Source of the DNA: Owenia fusiformis
Lineage: Eukaryota > Annelida > Polychaeta > Sabellida > Oweniidae
Assembly: GCA_903813345.2 (NCBI GenBank)
Contig: CAIIXF020000009.1
Coordinates: 20,115,759-20,175,758 of the forward strand
Length of the DNA stretch: 60,000 bases
Direction of reading: 5' to 3'
The position numbers were made by a program, and so were the translations under genes. The notes under the pieces were generated by a model. It ran no database searches and was not told the origin of the DNA. It saw nothing but the letters and a program-made list of their open reading frames with translations. This document shows, in pieces, positions 45,601 through 57,770 of this stretch. Position 1 is the first letter of the stretch. Each line of letters opens with the position of its first letter.

Positions 45601-48600
45601 GAGCTTGCACACAATGTAAGTAAATTACTCGAGAGTTTGGAACACAATCATGTGAAGAACATATATTTGAATATTTGAACATAAGAATGTACAGATTCAC
45701 GAAAAGTATAAAAATCTAAGTGTTTAAAAGTATCGCCCTCGTGTGAAATAAGATATAATAGTGTTGCTAAGCTTCATACTAAACTGATATTTCTAATGAT
45801 GAAGCCCCGACTCCATCACACTTTGACCACATAATATATTACTGCCGATTTATAAACTATGTTTAATTTTGTTCTGTAGTATGTTGGGAACGTGGTGACA
45901 GCAGCCTGGTGGGAAGATATATGGTTAAATGAGGGATTCGCCACTTTCTTTGAAAACAAAGGAGTTTTGTCCGTTTTCCCCGAGTGGGAAATGGTAAGAA
46001 ACAATTCTGCAATAATGAGTAATCGAATCACAAAATAAATTATAATCTTTAAAGAACTGGCGCCCGAAGGTTATACGAGAGCGATTAATTTGGTAAAGCC
46101 ATACTCAGACTATTTTGGGATTTCTCGCTTCAAAGGTGGTTGGCAATTCACAATTAAATACATGCCCCCTAGTTTATCATGTACAGGACGAATGATGAAT
46201 GATGCCATTCTGTTTAGTTGGAGCAGTTTGTGCCAAGGAGTCTTCACACTATAATGGAGAGTGATTCGTTTGATGGTGTCAGGATGATTGCAAAACCGGT
46301 CACTGACCCAGCAGGCTTGAGGGACGTATACAGTGGAATTGTCTACAGAAAGGTAATTTTTACCCCCATAAATGTGGGGTTATTTTCAAAATTGAGAAAC
46401 AAATGTCCTAAATATAAAAAAAACTCAAAATAACCCAACATTTAAGGGGTAGTAATTTTATAGTCCGAATTTTTCATCGTTGTTCCACGCTGTGACTCAT
46501 AGCTTCAAAAGCACGATGATATTTACTTTGAAAACAGAATTTTTAGACTTACAATACCAAATTTTAAATAGGAATGGTCTCACATGCGTGTATATATTCC
46601 AAGAACAGTTCAACATATTTACAAGTTCCTATTATGGTCTGCAAGTACCTATTATTGGAACTGCTGAACAGCAAGCTGTGACGAATAGTTTTGGAACAGT
46701 TGCAAAGAATCATAGGCTAGAGAGTTTTCATTTTCCATAGTTGAACTTATGAATTAAAAATTGCTATTTCACTATATCTTATGATATCACGATTAGGGAG
46801 GATCTATGATGCGTCTCCTTGAACAGCTCATGGGTGAAACTGACTTCATAAGAGGGATGCAGAACTATCTAAAGAAGTTTGAATATGGTAACCCTACAAC
46901 TGATCAGTTCATCTCGGAAATGCAACAGGTACTATACTCTAGACAGTGTGACACGTGGAATAATAACTTCAGTTTTCAGAATCATGGTACCTTGTACAAG
47001 GCTAGAGTCAGAGACAATAACACATTGTCTATTTTATCATTTTAGCATAATTATAGCTAAATCATTCATCTAATGTTAATGTTTCATAAAAGATTTACTA
47101 TGTATGTTTTAAACGTTGTTGCTTTCCCATTGAAATGCTAAAACCTCCTTTAGGTGTACAACGGAAATATTGAGATTAAGACAATGTTGGACACTTGGCT
47201 TAGACAGAGTGGACACCCTTTAGTTACAATAACAACCAAAGACAATATGATTTCTGCTTCACAAAGACGTTTTGTGAAGAATTCAAATGATACTTTTAGG
47301 TACGTAAATGGTATCTCGCTTTAATAACATGCATTTCAGAAAGGAACAATTGAGAAAATCTTTACGTCTAGCATTTGCAACTTGTCATAATAAGAAGAAA
47401 AGGTATATAGCATACACTTGTATTATCAATATGAATGTTACAGTGAGAAATGGTATGTGCCCCTTTCTTACACCTACGTTGGAGGGTCAACCACACATAC
47501 AGTATGGATGAACATAACTGATGGTACGATAAGCATAAAATGCAATTTGGTATAGAAAAAACTAAATGTGTAAAAGTTGGACTATTATTTATTCTTCGAT
47601 TCCATGATGCAGCCAATATTCATAATCTAGTCACTTACCCTGTTTGCAAGGAACATCCAATGCATTATACTGATGGCTTGATTCCTATCGGGCTTTGTCT
47701 AATCTACTCACAATTTATCCTAAATGGGAGACCACAGGACAGTGTACACTCCTCCTTTGTACTTTATATTACAATTTGCTTTTTTACCGGTTACAATTCC
47801 AGGGTTCCTTTTTCTAACTCTGTAAATACTTCTTCTCGCTTCCTCTTTGGTATTTGTGCCTTTAGATATAATTTTGCTCTGTATTTCAGTTTCATTCCCA
47901 TCCCCTGTGACAGACCAAGCAATTAAGTTTAATTCACAAAATTTGGGATTTTATCGTGTAGATTACACGTCATTGTGGCAGCGTCTTGCAACTACGCTTC
48001 AAAACAACATCAATGTAAGTGGCTTGTATAAACTTTCAATAAGCTTCCAAACAGTCCATCCATTTGAAATATTGGAGACTCGGTACAACCATCTTAAATT
48101 GTGCAGACCTGCTATCAAAGTAAAACATATAATTATTGTAGATTGGAAAACGAGGCATGACACGGGAGAAAATTGTATCTAAAGAAGTAGTTTGTAAAAT
48201 GTTTCAAATAATTTTAACATTTATCCAGAAATATTTTCCTCAGCTATGTATCAGATACAGCATTTTTGCAAGAATGAATAAGCTTGGAATATTTTCAAGG
48301 AAAGTATTACCATCCCCTCATTTAATTTATCATGAGTAAGATAGTGCTGTCTTATTGATTTCAGTTTGTCCCTGCCACAGATAGATCCAACTTGTTAGAT
48401 GACGTCTTCGTGCTTGCACTAGACAACAGACTATCATATAACGTGGCCTTGGAAATGACGAAGTTTTTGAGGAATGAAGTACATTATGTTCCATGGTTGA
48501 GTGCAATCAAAGGACTCAATCAAGTAGAAAGTAAACTGTGGAATAGAAAGTCGTATGGTAACTGGAGGGTATGTAATGTTTTGATAATGAGAAACTACTA

Positions 48601-49280
48601 CTGTTGCTTCTATTCGTTGAAAAAATATTGGAAACGATAGCTTAAAAGAAATTAAAGTCTAGAATGATGATGTGCTCATAAAAAAAACTGGGGTTCGGTT
48701 AACATTGAATTGCATGATTTATTCATCTTGTTTAGACTCATTTGCGTGGTTTATCGAGAGAAGCTATGACTCCTTTACAAGTTACTGACACTGGCAGCCA
48801 CTTAAACAGGTAACTGTTTATCTATGTTAGACTGGTAGTATTGTTTGGGATGGTTGGGTTTGTTTCCCTACACCCGGATGTGTTTTTATCAAGTTGGTTT
48901 TTCTCTCTGGATTTGAGCATTGTGTATATTTTCAATTATTTTGTTATGAGATATGTAATATTTTATTAATGTATGCATTTCATACTATCTGCAGCTTACT
49001 TTACTAAAATGTATTCTCCCATATAAATGAGGCAATAAATATACAATACAATTCTCTGGAGGCTGGTTGCAATACATATAAGTTACTATACGTATTCTTA
49101 TGAATGAGCAATGGTGACAACTGTTCGTTCTTGCAGGTTACTGCGGCCGCTGGTGATTCAGCAATCCTGCTGGGTCGGTGATCCTGATTGTCTCACTAAT
49201 TCAACAAGGTTGTTCCTTGATTTTATAAACCAGAACATAAGGTTTGTACAGCTCATGGTCAATGTCTAAAGAAATGTAAG

Positions 49281-49313
<33 letters not shown>

Positions 49314-51002
49314 AAGAGAGAAAGGGAGAAAGAAAGAAAGAAAGAAAGAAAAAGATAATCATATTATTTTTAAAGTTGCAACAATGAAGACTAACATATA
49401 TTTTAATTATCTCCAAAGAAACCCCCTAGATGAACATTATTTCACCTGATATGCCTCTTGAAATGTGGTGGACCCTAAAAATATATAAGTGGGGCTCCCT
49501 TTATAGAAGCTTTGAACTGAATTTTAACTTCTAAATGCTGGAATTGATAGTTTGTCCATACATTTTGAGAAAATAGGTATGTCAAAGGAGATGTTAAGCC
49601 AAATGTTGCCTGATAGCTCAGAAAAAGTTAGAATTGTCCTATTTTCTCTCTACAGGCCTTGTTGCCCCTATTCATTGTTACTTTAGATAACAACATATTT
49701 CAAGTTCAAATACTGTTAAAATCCATATACCGTTTTAAACAAATAGTTTTCACTTTCGAGTTGTGACAATTTTGAAATAAAATTTGGCAAAACAATTAAA
49801 ATAGATGACAGTGAAGATCAGAATGTGAATATGTACTTGTTGTACTGTTTTTCAGTATACCGGCAAATGTTCGTGCTGAAGTGTTAAAGTTTGGCATGCA
49901 ACAAGTCGGTGGAGAAAAGGAATGGGATCAAGTGTTTCATCTTTACAAAACAACTTCATCCTTCCTAAATGACAAACTCAGATATCTAGAGTCTTTGGCA
50001 TATGTGCGGGAGAGATGGCTGAAATCAAGGTATACAATTTACACAAAGATAAGATAGAAGGTTAAGTAGGCGCGGCGATGTCAGTATGAAGGACTGTGCA
50101 AGATTCAAATTGTTTAAAACATTTTTTTCTTTTTTAAATTATAGATTCTTGGATTACACATTGGATGACTCGAAGCTTCCGATTGGTGAGTTTACTCGTG
50201 TCGTGAGATATGTGAGTGCCACTCATGCTGGTAGACGCATGGCATGGGACTGGGTCAGACAAAACTGGGACGCCCTTATTGATAGGTAAAATAATGGCGA
50301 CAATAAAATCATCATCCTCTATTCAAGTATATTTTATTGTCCAATGGTTAAAATGCATATCTCCTAAACGACATGATTAATGTTACATTCTACCGGGTTC
50401 CAGATTATTTGCTACATTCACTTAGTTAGCATGATGTTTTGCGTCTGGTTTCAGATTTTCTTCCTCTACGTTGTTGACCGCTGTATCTTACATATCGGCA
50501 ACATATAATAATCAGCTGATCCACGACGAGGTATGTTTTAATCAATGGTTCAGTAGAGAGGTTCGAACACAGAGACAATTACATTACCTGTGTACTATTC
50601 ACTGGGTATAACTGTACTATTCATTGGAGTTCCTCGATCATTCCAGGGTTGGATTTGGGAACCAACAAGGGCTGGGCCATATCCCATATTTCAAGTCTGA
50701 AAAAGAATTTAGGGCCCCTAAAACCAAAAATGGGTCCAAAGAAATGTTATGGGCTCGATCTTTTTCTGGGCCCACTATAAATACCCAACTACTTAAACCG
50801 TTCTGTTCTGGTATATAATATAATAGCGTGTACATGAAAGTTATTATCTTTTTCTTTCCAGGTTGTGTCCTTTCTGCAAGATAAGTTTAATGACGTTGAT
50901 ATGTCGTCCAGGATACAGTCGATTAGTAACACAATACAGTCTAATATACAGTGGCTTGAGAGACACGAAAACACTGTACAAAACTGGCTTGAGAATAACT
51001 GA
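42639..51002 (+). CDS. Gene D: membrane aminopeptidase N-like M1 metallopeptidase, 939 aa
   Basis: Eighteen exons keep frame: 42639-43261, 43996-44137, 44438-44569, 45200-45320, 45461-45615, 45880-45993, 46218-46352, 46797-46928, 47154-47299, 47444-47523, 47890-48014, 48365-48568, 48736-48809, 49137-49241, 49856-50029, 50145-50285, 50455-50530 and 50862-51002 (TGA). The total of 2,820 nt fits the usual M1 size. Residues 16-36 form a signal anchor (type II topology), then a Gly/Ser/Thr stalk. Motifs: [12 protein letters not shown] (exon 2), GAMENWG (350-356), HELAH (386-390), Glu409 exactly 18 residues after the HEXXH, and catalytic Tyr472 (VYRK). The C-terminal ERAP1_C-like part is complete. 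It should remove N-terminal residues from extracellular peptides, using one zinc ion. Oddity: HELAH is followed by NYVGN, where the family usually has QWFGN. Several NXS/T sites fit a glycosylated ectodomain. Confidence 0.96.
43594..43866 (-). other. Unrecognised ORF inside intron 1 of gene D
   Basis: An open frame of about 90 codons on the minus strand (includes [17 protein letters not shown] and [20 protein letters not shown]) has non-random, protein-like composition but no ATG at its upstream end. It may be a captured exon or transposon fragment. No family was recognised. Confidence 0.3.
49278..49352. repeat. AAAG/GA-rich microsatellite in intron 14 of gene D
   Basis: A tract of (GAAA)n interrupted by GAGAGAGA, about 75 bp, begins some 35 bp after the exon 14 donor. 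Confidence 0.92.
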
Positions 51003-51009
51003 ATCAACA

Positions 51010-51056
51010 AATAAATATTGTTATTTACAATTTCTATGGGATGTTTCATCAATAAA
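51010..51056 (+). terminator. Poly(A) signals of gene D
   Basis: AATAAA occurs at 51010-51015, only 8 nt after the stop codon, and again at 51051-51056. The second is the likelier signal for a normal, though short, 3' UTR. Confidence 0.65.
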
Positions 51057-51599
51057 CTTAAAATAGTCGAATTAAATTATTAATACTATACCACTTATTA
51101 ATATTCCAAACCATGAATTGTTCAAAAGATTTTGTTGTAAATTGTCAAATGTTGACTGGGAGGTGATCAGCACGCGTACTAGTAGTCCATTTGTCACTCC
51201 TATGCATCCTATAGTGAACCTATGAATTGTTAAAAACACGATGTTTTTTGGCTAATTCATGACGATAAGGGTTGCCTGAAGAGATTTAGCTGGGTTGGAC
51301 AAAAAGTTAGTTTGGGGAAAAAATAATATAGGCTAATTAGTTAGGCCATTATTGAAATATTGATTGTTTTCTATATCCTGAAATGTAAAAATGAAAGCAG
51401 CATAATTAATTTGTCTAAACTTGTGTTTTCAGGGTTAATGAATAAGATATTGTTAAACTATACAAGAATAATCAAGGCCGTCAGATGGGGGGGGGGGGTT
51501 GCGACGCACCCCCCTCTGACAACCCCCCCCCCCCCCCCCAAAAAAAAAAATTGGGGAATTTTTTTTTGAAAAATATTTTTCTCTCTAATTTTTTTCCCA

Positions 51600-52850
51600 T
51601 TGACTCATACACTTTGAAAATGCCCAGAAAGCACCAAATAGCATCTTAAAATTGTAAAATTTTCTAGGGGGAGTGGGCCACCCCTCACACCCCCACACAG
51701 ACAATTGAAAAGTTCTGAATTTATTATGTATTGTCTCAGACACTTTTAAAGTGCCCAGACATCATCAAATAGCTCCTTGATATAGTCAATGTTTCTTGGG
51801 GACAAACACTTGCTCCCGCTCTGGTATCCTCACCCCACCTCCCCCGGATCCCCCGTTGGACAACCCCCCCAACAAAAAAAATTTAAAAAATTATGATTTT
51901 TTCTAATCTTTATTATTGACTCATACCGTTTTAAAGTGTCCAAAAAGCACCAAATAGCATCTTAAAATTGTAAAATTTTCTAGGGGGAGTGGGCCACGCC
52001 TCACACCCCCACACTAACAATTGAAATTTTGTGAATTTATTTTATGTATTGTCTCAGACACTTTTAAAGTGCCCAGACATCATCAAATAGCTCCTTGATA
52101 TAGTCAATGTTTCTGGGGGACTAACACTTGCTCCCCCTCTGGCATCCTCACCCAACCTCCCCTTCGCCCCCCCCCCCCCCCTAAAAAAATTATGATTTAA
52201 TCTTTTTTATTGACTCATACACTTAAAAAGTGCCCAGAAAGAACCAAATAGCATCTTAAAATTATAAAATTTTCTAAGGAAGTAGGCAAACCCTAACATC
52301 TCCTACAAAACAAAATTGACAAAAATTCTGAATTTATTTCATGTATTGTCTCAGACACATTTCAGGTGCCCAGACTTCATCAAATAGCACTTTCATATGG
52401 TCAATGTTTCTAGGGGACAGATATGGGGGGCAAACACTTGCTCCCCCTTCGACACCCCAATCTTACCTCCCCTTTGGCAACCCCCCCCCCCCCTTTGGCA
52501 CCCCCACAATTTGAAAAAATTGTGATTGTTGTTCATTTCCTTTATTGACTCATACACTTTAAAAGTGAACAGAAAGCACCAAATATCATCTTAAAATTGT
52601 AAAATTTTCTAGGAGAGTTGGTCAGCCATCACACCCCCACAAAACAATTGAAAAAATATGAATTTCATGTATTATCTCAGACACTTTTAAAGTGCTCAGA
52701 CATCATCAAATAGCACCTTGAAATGGTCAATGTTTCTGAGGGAAAACCCCTTGCTCCCCCTCTGGTATCCCCACCCCACCTCACCCTTTTATCCTCTTTG
52801 ACACCTCCCAAAATACACATTTTCTATTGACTCATACACTTTGAAAGTGA
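51600..52850. repeat. Degenerate tandem satellite, about 4 units of 280-335 bp
   Basis: TTGACTCATAC recurs at 51600, 51916, 52210, 52545 and 52826. In the first four units it leads into AAGCACCAAATAGCATCTTA-type text, TGTAAAATTTTCTA, TGTCTCAGACA, CATCAAATAGC, GTCAATGTTTCT and a run of C. The fifth is cut short. Each unit carries homopolymer C (and nearby A or G) runs that may be hard to assemble. Confidence 0.88.
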
Positions 52851-53239
52851 AAGTAGGGGGGGGATCTCAGAATTAATCAGACAGCATGTTGAATTAGTAA
52901 CATTTTCCTGTGCTGCCCACTCGCTCCCCTAAGAAGAAAATGATTAAAAATCAGAATTTCTTTAAATTGATTCTATTGCCTTCTAGCACATCTCCCCCTA
53001 TTCCAATGTTTCTCCAAATTGCTCATACAATATTTAGTCTAAAATAATATGACGACAATAAAATACTACAAAATAGGCTGCGTGACCTTAATATAGAGAG
53101 TAACTGACCCCCTCCCTTTGACTTACGCGCTTTGATTTACGCGGAAAAATGACAATTTCGTTTTCTCTTAAAAATTGCACCCCCTTGGAGAAAAGTGTCT
53201 TACGGGCCTGATAACTTATAAGATAGAGTGCATAATTGC

Positions 53240-53930
53240 AACTTAGCATATTTTATGATTGAAATATCGCATTTATTCAGATATTTTACATATTAAGCAT
53301 GTAATACATTGAAAATTACTGACTAATTAACTAATTAAGGGTTTCTTTATTGATTTAATTGGGTTGCCAAAAAATAACTCATTCAGGGGAAATGATATAT
53401 GTAAATAAGGGCAGCCATTATTAATGATAGCATCAAAATTGTTGTGCCTTTACTATACCCATGTTTTCAGGCTCAATGAATAAGATAATGTAAAAAGATA
53501 CAAGAATTATTCATTATATTTTAATGTACTGCATTATATGCAAATTAGCCAAAATGTTTCAGGGTCAGTCAGATATACGGTAATGTTAAAAGATACAATG
53601 ATAACTTTTTAGACATTGTGCATATATGCAAATTAGCATATTTATTATTGGTATTTCGCATTTATTCAAAATATTTTGTTTATCAAGCTTGCAGTACAAA
53701 GGAGTGACTAATTGGTGGTTTCCTTAAATTCTTAGTAATTTAATTGGGTTGCCAATAATTGAATTTCTAACATATCTTAGAAAGGAAAAATGATAGCCCT
53801 GGGACCTGGAGACCCATGTTTTTAGCTTCAATAAATAAGATAATGTTAAAATATACAAAAATAACTTATCACACAGTGTACATATTATATAGTATGCATG
53901 TTAAGCATATTTCGAGATATCAAACGTTTT
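53240..53930. repeat. Duplicated unit of about 390 bp
   Basis: TTAGCATATTT followed by ATTTCGCATTTATTCA, GACTAATT, TTTAATTGGGTTGCCAA and CAAT(G/A)AATAAGATAATGT occurs twice (from about 53243 and about 53634). A third trace (GTTAATGAATAAGATATTGT) lies at about 51436. Confidence 0.7.
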
Positions 53931-54335
53931 GTATGATGAAAGATGTGTGTCATCACCAATAGTGACAAAGAAATCAATAAATTACTTGATTTATGCAGGT
54001 GTTTGATGTATAGAAAAATAATATAACATGAAACAGATCCCTGAATCACACCATGTGTAATTAATGAAGTATGGTTGGATGAGACAATGTGTTGGTGTTC
54101 TTAGCTATTATGCCATGTTACCACTATTCCACAGTTGATTTCATCGTTTGTAAGTTTATTACAAAAAATTATGGTCAATTGAGTCAAAGGCTTTCAAAAA
54201 TCGCTTTTATATCATGGCCATCTTCATTTGCATATATTATTTTTTCCCCAAGGTTGCCCTTTGTCCAACCCAGCTAAATCACTTCATAAAACCCTTATGA
54301 TAGTGATTCCACAATAAAACATCGTGTTTTTACAG

Positions 54336-56282
54336 ATTCAAAGGTGCAGAAAATGACACATCGACTATAGGGGGATTGAACAATTAAAGATGTCATCTCC
54401 CAAATCATCGTATCAGTTACTACAGTACCTAAATATGATAAGAAATATATATTATTCATTCAATTGATATCACAGAATAGTAAATTAATATATCAAATGA
54501 AAACCAAGATTAGGTTTATGCAAAGAAAGTGGTAAAATGATTTTGTAAAATATTTTAAACATAAAGACAAAGGAAAACAGTGTATTAGTCGAATGTGACT
54601 CACTCAAACCGACAGACTGTTCCGAACCAGAGGTACCTCATCCTTCATATCATCAGGACTTCATTTATTCCCCAATTCAGGTGGAAAGAAGTGAAATACC
54701 CTTGGACCGAGGATGAGGCAACCTCAACAAAATCTGGAGAAGATATTGCATACAAAAACTGAAAATAAAAGAATTAACACCAGGTTACTGAACGTTTTTG
54801 TTCTCAAATTCTAAAGAATGGGTATCGATATGGCGAAATTTTTGAACACACGTTTCTCTTGAACCAGTCAACAAAAATTTCTGAAAATCTTACAAATTGT
54901 CATTTTAATGGCCATCTTTTGAATGGTAACAATATAATTTGAAATAGATATACATACTTTCATCTATATTGTTTTAAAAAACACATCCAACACTTGTTTT
55001 GTTCTTGGTATCATGTTTCCAGAGTGAAATGAAACATCTTTCCGAACCTCATAGGAACAAAACGACATAGATCTCTTAATATTGTAATTGTACAAAGGAA
55101 ATTTTGGTTGATTTTAAAAAAAGTATCTTGTTAATGAAATAAAAGGTTTTTCTTGATTTTTATCTATTTTTGGGGATTTTGTTTTAATTTTTTGAATACT
55201 TTTTTAATTTTTTTTTTAGTGAAGATGGATTTCCTAAAATATTTTGCTAGAGATATAGCAGGCAATACAATTGTTTCCAAAACAGCAAAAGTACGAGGGG
55301 TTATAATAAAGTTCCCAAAACATGTCTGTAAAATAAACAAATCAAAACGATGTTCATTTGTTTTTACACTCATGTTGTATTATCCACTTACCTTACTAGT
55401 GTACAAATAACATTTAGGTAGGAGTGTTTAAGACCTTGTGTTTTCCACTCTACTCTCGAAATGCATTCTTCGAAGTAACTGTTTCAAGGCTGGAAGCACA
55501 CTAAACTGCTAAAGGCACAGACTGCTAGAACATACGATACATAGACACTTGCTTTTGTTGACCTCTTCCTCATATATTATAAGTGCCTTCAAATCATTTC
55601 AAGTCTAAGAAACTGACTTTTTAGAAAAAGTGTAGAAACTGGCTTTCCTGGACGGGAATCTGAAGTAGACAAATTAGCGCTTGTTTTGTATGATCCGTTC
55701 ACGGTTGCGTTGTGAAAAACATTGCTAGCTTAAACTCTCCATTGTTTCAAGTTTTCACCATGTGGGAATTAATCAAATATTGTTTATTTAATTATTTATT
55801 TTGATTATTTATTTCTTACAATCAAGGATACTCAATAATGATTGCGCGATTGTAAACAATATATTGAACGCGAGACTAATCATAATTGCTCGCGTGATCG
55901 GTCGCGCGATTCTTGCAGGATACCGCGTAATACTGAAGTACCGTTGCATTGTGGCGTTCATGTTATGTGTATAGTTTATTCATGGGCTTTCAATATCTCT
56001 TGAAAGCCCATGGTTTATTCTAATACGGAGTTTCCAAGTCGTATAAGCTTAGTGTGGTCGAAGTTTCAAAGCCGAATGTCCAAGGCAAACGAATTTAGCA
56101 TTATTTAGAATTATTAAAATCGACACCTCCGCCATTTTGAAAGAAAATGTAACGTCCGTCACGTGCACTGACCAGTGATACTGACCAGTGAATATCAGGT
56201 GCGTGAATGCAAATACAACAGCAATCTTTGACCTTACAATGCTAATGAGTATAGATTTTCGAAATGTCATTGATATTATTGT
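54336..56282. other. Non-coding interval
   Basis: No gene was recognised. A perfect 13-bp hairpin lies at 55981-56012 (CATGGGCTTTCAA and its complement around a 6-nt loop), and a CG-containing segment (GCGCGATT, CGCGTGATC, CGCGCGATT) at about 55840-55910. The ORF at 55153-55410 is low-complexity and T-rich. Confidence 0.4.
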
Positions 56283-56842
56283 ACTTTACACGCCTAACCA
56301 TCGACAACGTACAGTGGCAAAACACGCCGTCGTACACTTTAGATGTACGATGTCACTATTAACCGATTCGAAGCAAAGACAATGATGTAGATTTGATGTA
56401 GGTTTTAAAAAATTATCTGAAGAATACATTAAGGATTTTAAGTTTGATTTCGTGTATATTCGTTTGGGAAGACAGTTAACTTTCTAATAACAGTGCTCCA
56501 TTTTTGTGGTTAATCTACCCATATAATTGATCGGTTGAAAAATGTTGTTTTTTACACATTTCTTCTGATCATTTCCTCGCCTATCGTCTAAGAGTGTCGA
56601 ATATTTTTATGAGAATATGTTTCTCTAAACTACACAATTTAGGACGGGTCTTCCTAAACGAATACACACAAAAGCAAACATGAAACCCTTAATGTATTCC
56701 TCAGATTATTTTTTTAAAACCTACATCAAACCAACATCATTGTCTTTGTTTCAAATCGGTTAAATAATGACACAGTACATCTAAATTGTACGACGGTATA
56801 TTTTGTCACTGTACGTTGTCGATAGTTAGGCGTGTTGTATAG
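56283..56842. mobile_element. Foldback element of about 560 bp
   Basis: Arms of about 190 bp (56283-56475 and 56645-56842) pair from ACACGCCTAACCATCGACAA at the tips (ACACGCCTAACTATCGACAA on the other) to TATTCGTTTGGGAAGAC inside, around a loop of about 170 nt. No ORF; the target duplication is unclear. Confidence 0.82.
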
Positions 56843-57080
56843 AGACCAACAAGGATATCCATAACTGGGTGAAAAATGAATCGGACTCAAAGTTTATTGG
56901 TCTAGTTCGACAATTTAAAGTCAAATAAATATTTATTGTCGGAAGATTCAAAACACTAAATGTTCGTTAACTTTTTGGTGGTTTTGACAGTTATCGGCAG
57001 AAGTTGACAAGACCACGAAACATATTTTAAATCAATTAGAAAGTATCCGTTTAATTAACAACACTCGCATCAGAACCCCG

Positions 57081-57156
57081 TGGCGGGGTACTGTAGATTT
57101 TTTGTACGGGTGTGCTGCAGAGTCCACCCGTACAAAGAATCTACAGTACCCCGCCA
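57081..57156. repeat. 76-nt near-perfect hairpin
   Basis: A 32-nt arm (57081-57112, starting TGGCGGGGTACTGTAGATT) is the inverse of 57125-57156 with a single difference, which would be a G-U wobble in plus-strand RNA. The loop is 12 nt. It is followed by a degenerate tandem tract containing TGGACCCACAT and TAGACC(C/T)A units (57190-57400). Confidence 0.85.
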
Positions 57157-57519
57157 GTTTGCCCACCCGCATGATTATAGATCTAAGTTTTTTCTTCTAA
57201 ATTGGACCCACATCTAGCATTTTTCTTTCAAAAGTGGACCCCCACGTGCAGGGGTTTCTTTCAAACATAGACCTACTTCTATGGATCTTCTTCAGAGACC
57301 AGACCCAGAGGTATAAAATAAATTCATTCAAAAAAGTAGACCCATATTTTTACGTCAAAATGGGACCCACATCTCGGGATTTTTTAGTGAAAGAGCCCCG
57401 GGGAAAGAGCGAACCACTTTAGCGGAGTCTCATTATGGCCAATATACACTCCCCTCCATTGGCAACTACATAACCTGTGAAGTAAATACGTATAATTCCT
57501 CAATTACAATAGCTCGAAA

Positions 57520-57770
57520 ATTGATGATAAATTTTTGAAAATCAACAATCCCATGTAAACCAATGGAAATGGTAGATTTGCCCAAAGTCATATGACAGAA
57601 TATTCATCCATCCGAGTTCTTGCAAAAAAATACAAGTTAGGTAGTCAATTGAATTTTCTAACTTGGCTTTATCTAATAAAAAATTAATAAGTCTCTTCAA
57701 GTTTAAAAGAGTTATTGGTCTTCAAAGTCATATTTATTTTTCAAAAAACTCCTCCCATTGAAATAACAAG
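57520..57770. repeat. Dispersed repeat shared with 26620-26860
   Basis: Collinear similarity with the earlier copy, including CCCATGTAAACCAATGG, AGTCATATGA and TTTTTCAA. See the entry at 26620. Confidence 0.65.

Larger units (their letters stand above)
51230..54335. mobile_element. 3.1-kb element with inverted ends and internal tandem repeats
   Basis: The left end (AAAAACACGATGTTTTTTGG, 51231, then GGGTTGCC and TTTAGCTGGGTTGGACAAA by 51302) and right end (inverted AAAAACACGATGTTTTATTG from 54335, with TTTAGCTGGGTTGGACAAA) form inverted repeats of about 80-90 bp. The interior holds a satellite (51600-52850) and a duplicated unit (about 53240-53930) with TGCAAATTAGC and TTTAATTGGGTTGCCAA. No transposase was recognised, and the superfamily is unknown. 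Confidence 0.7.
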
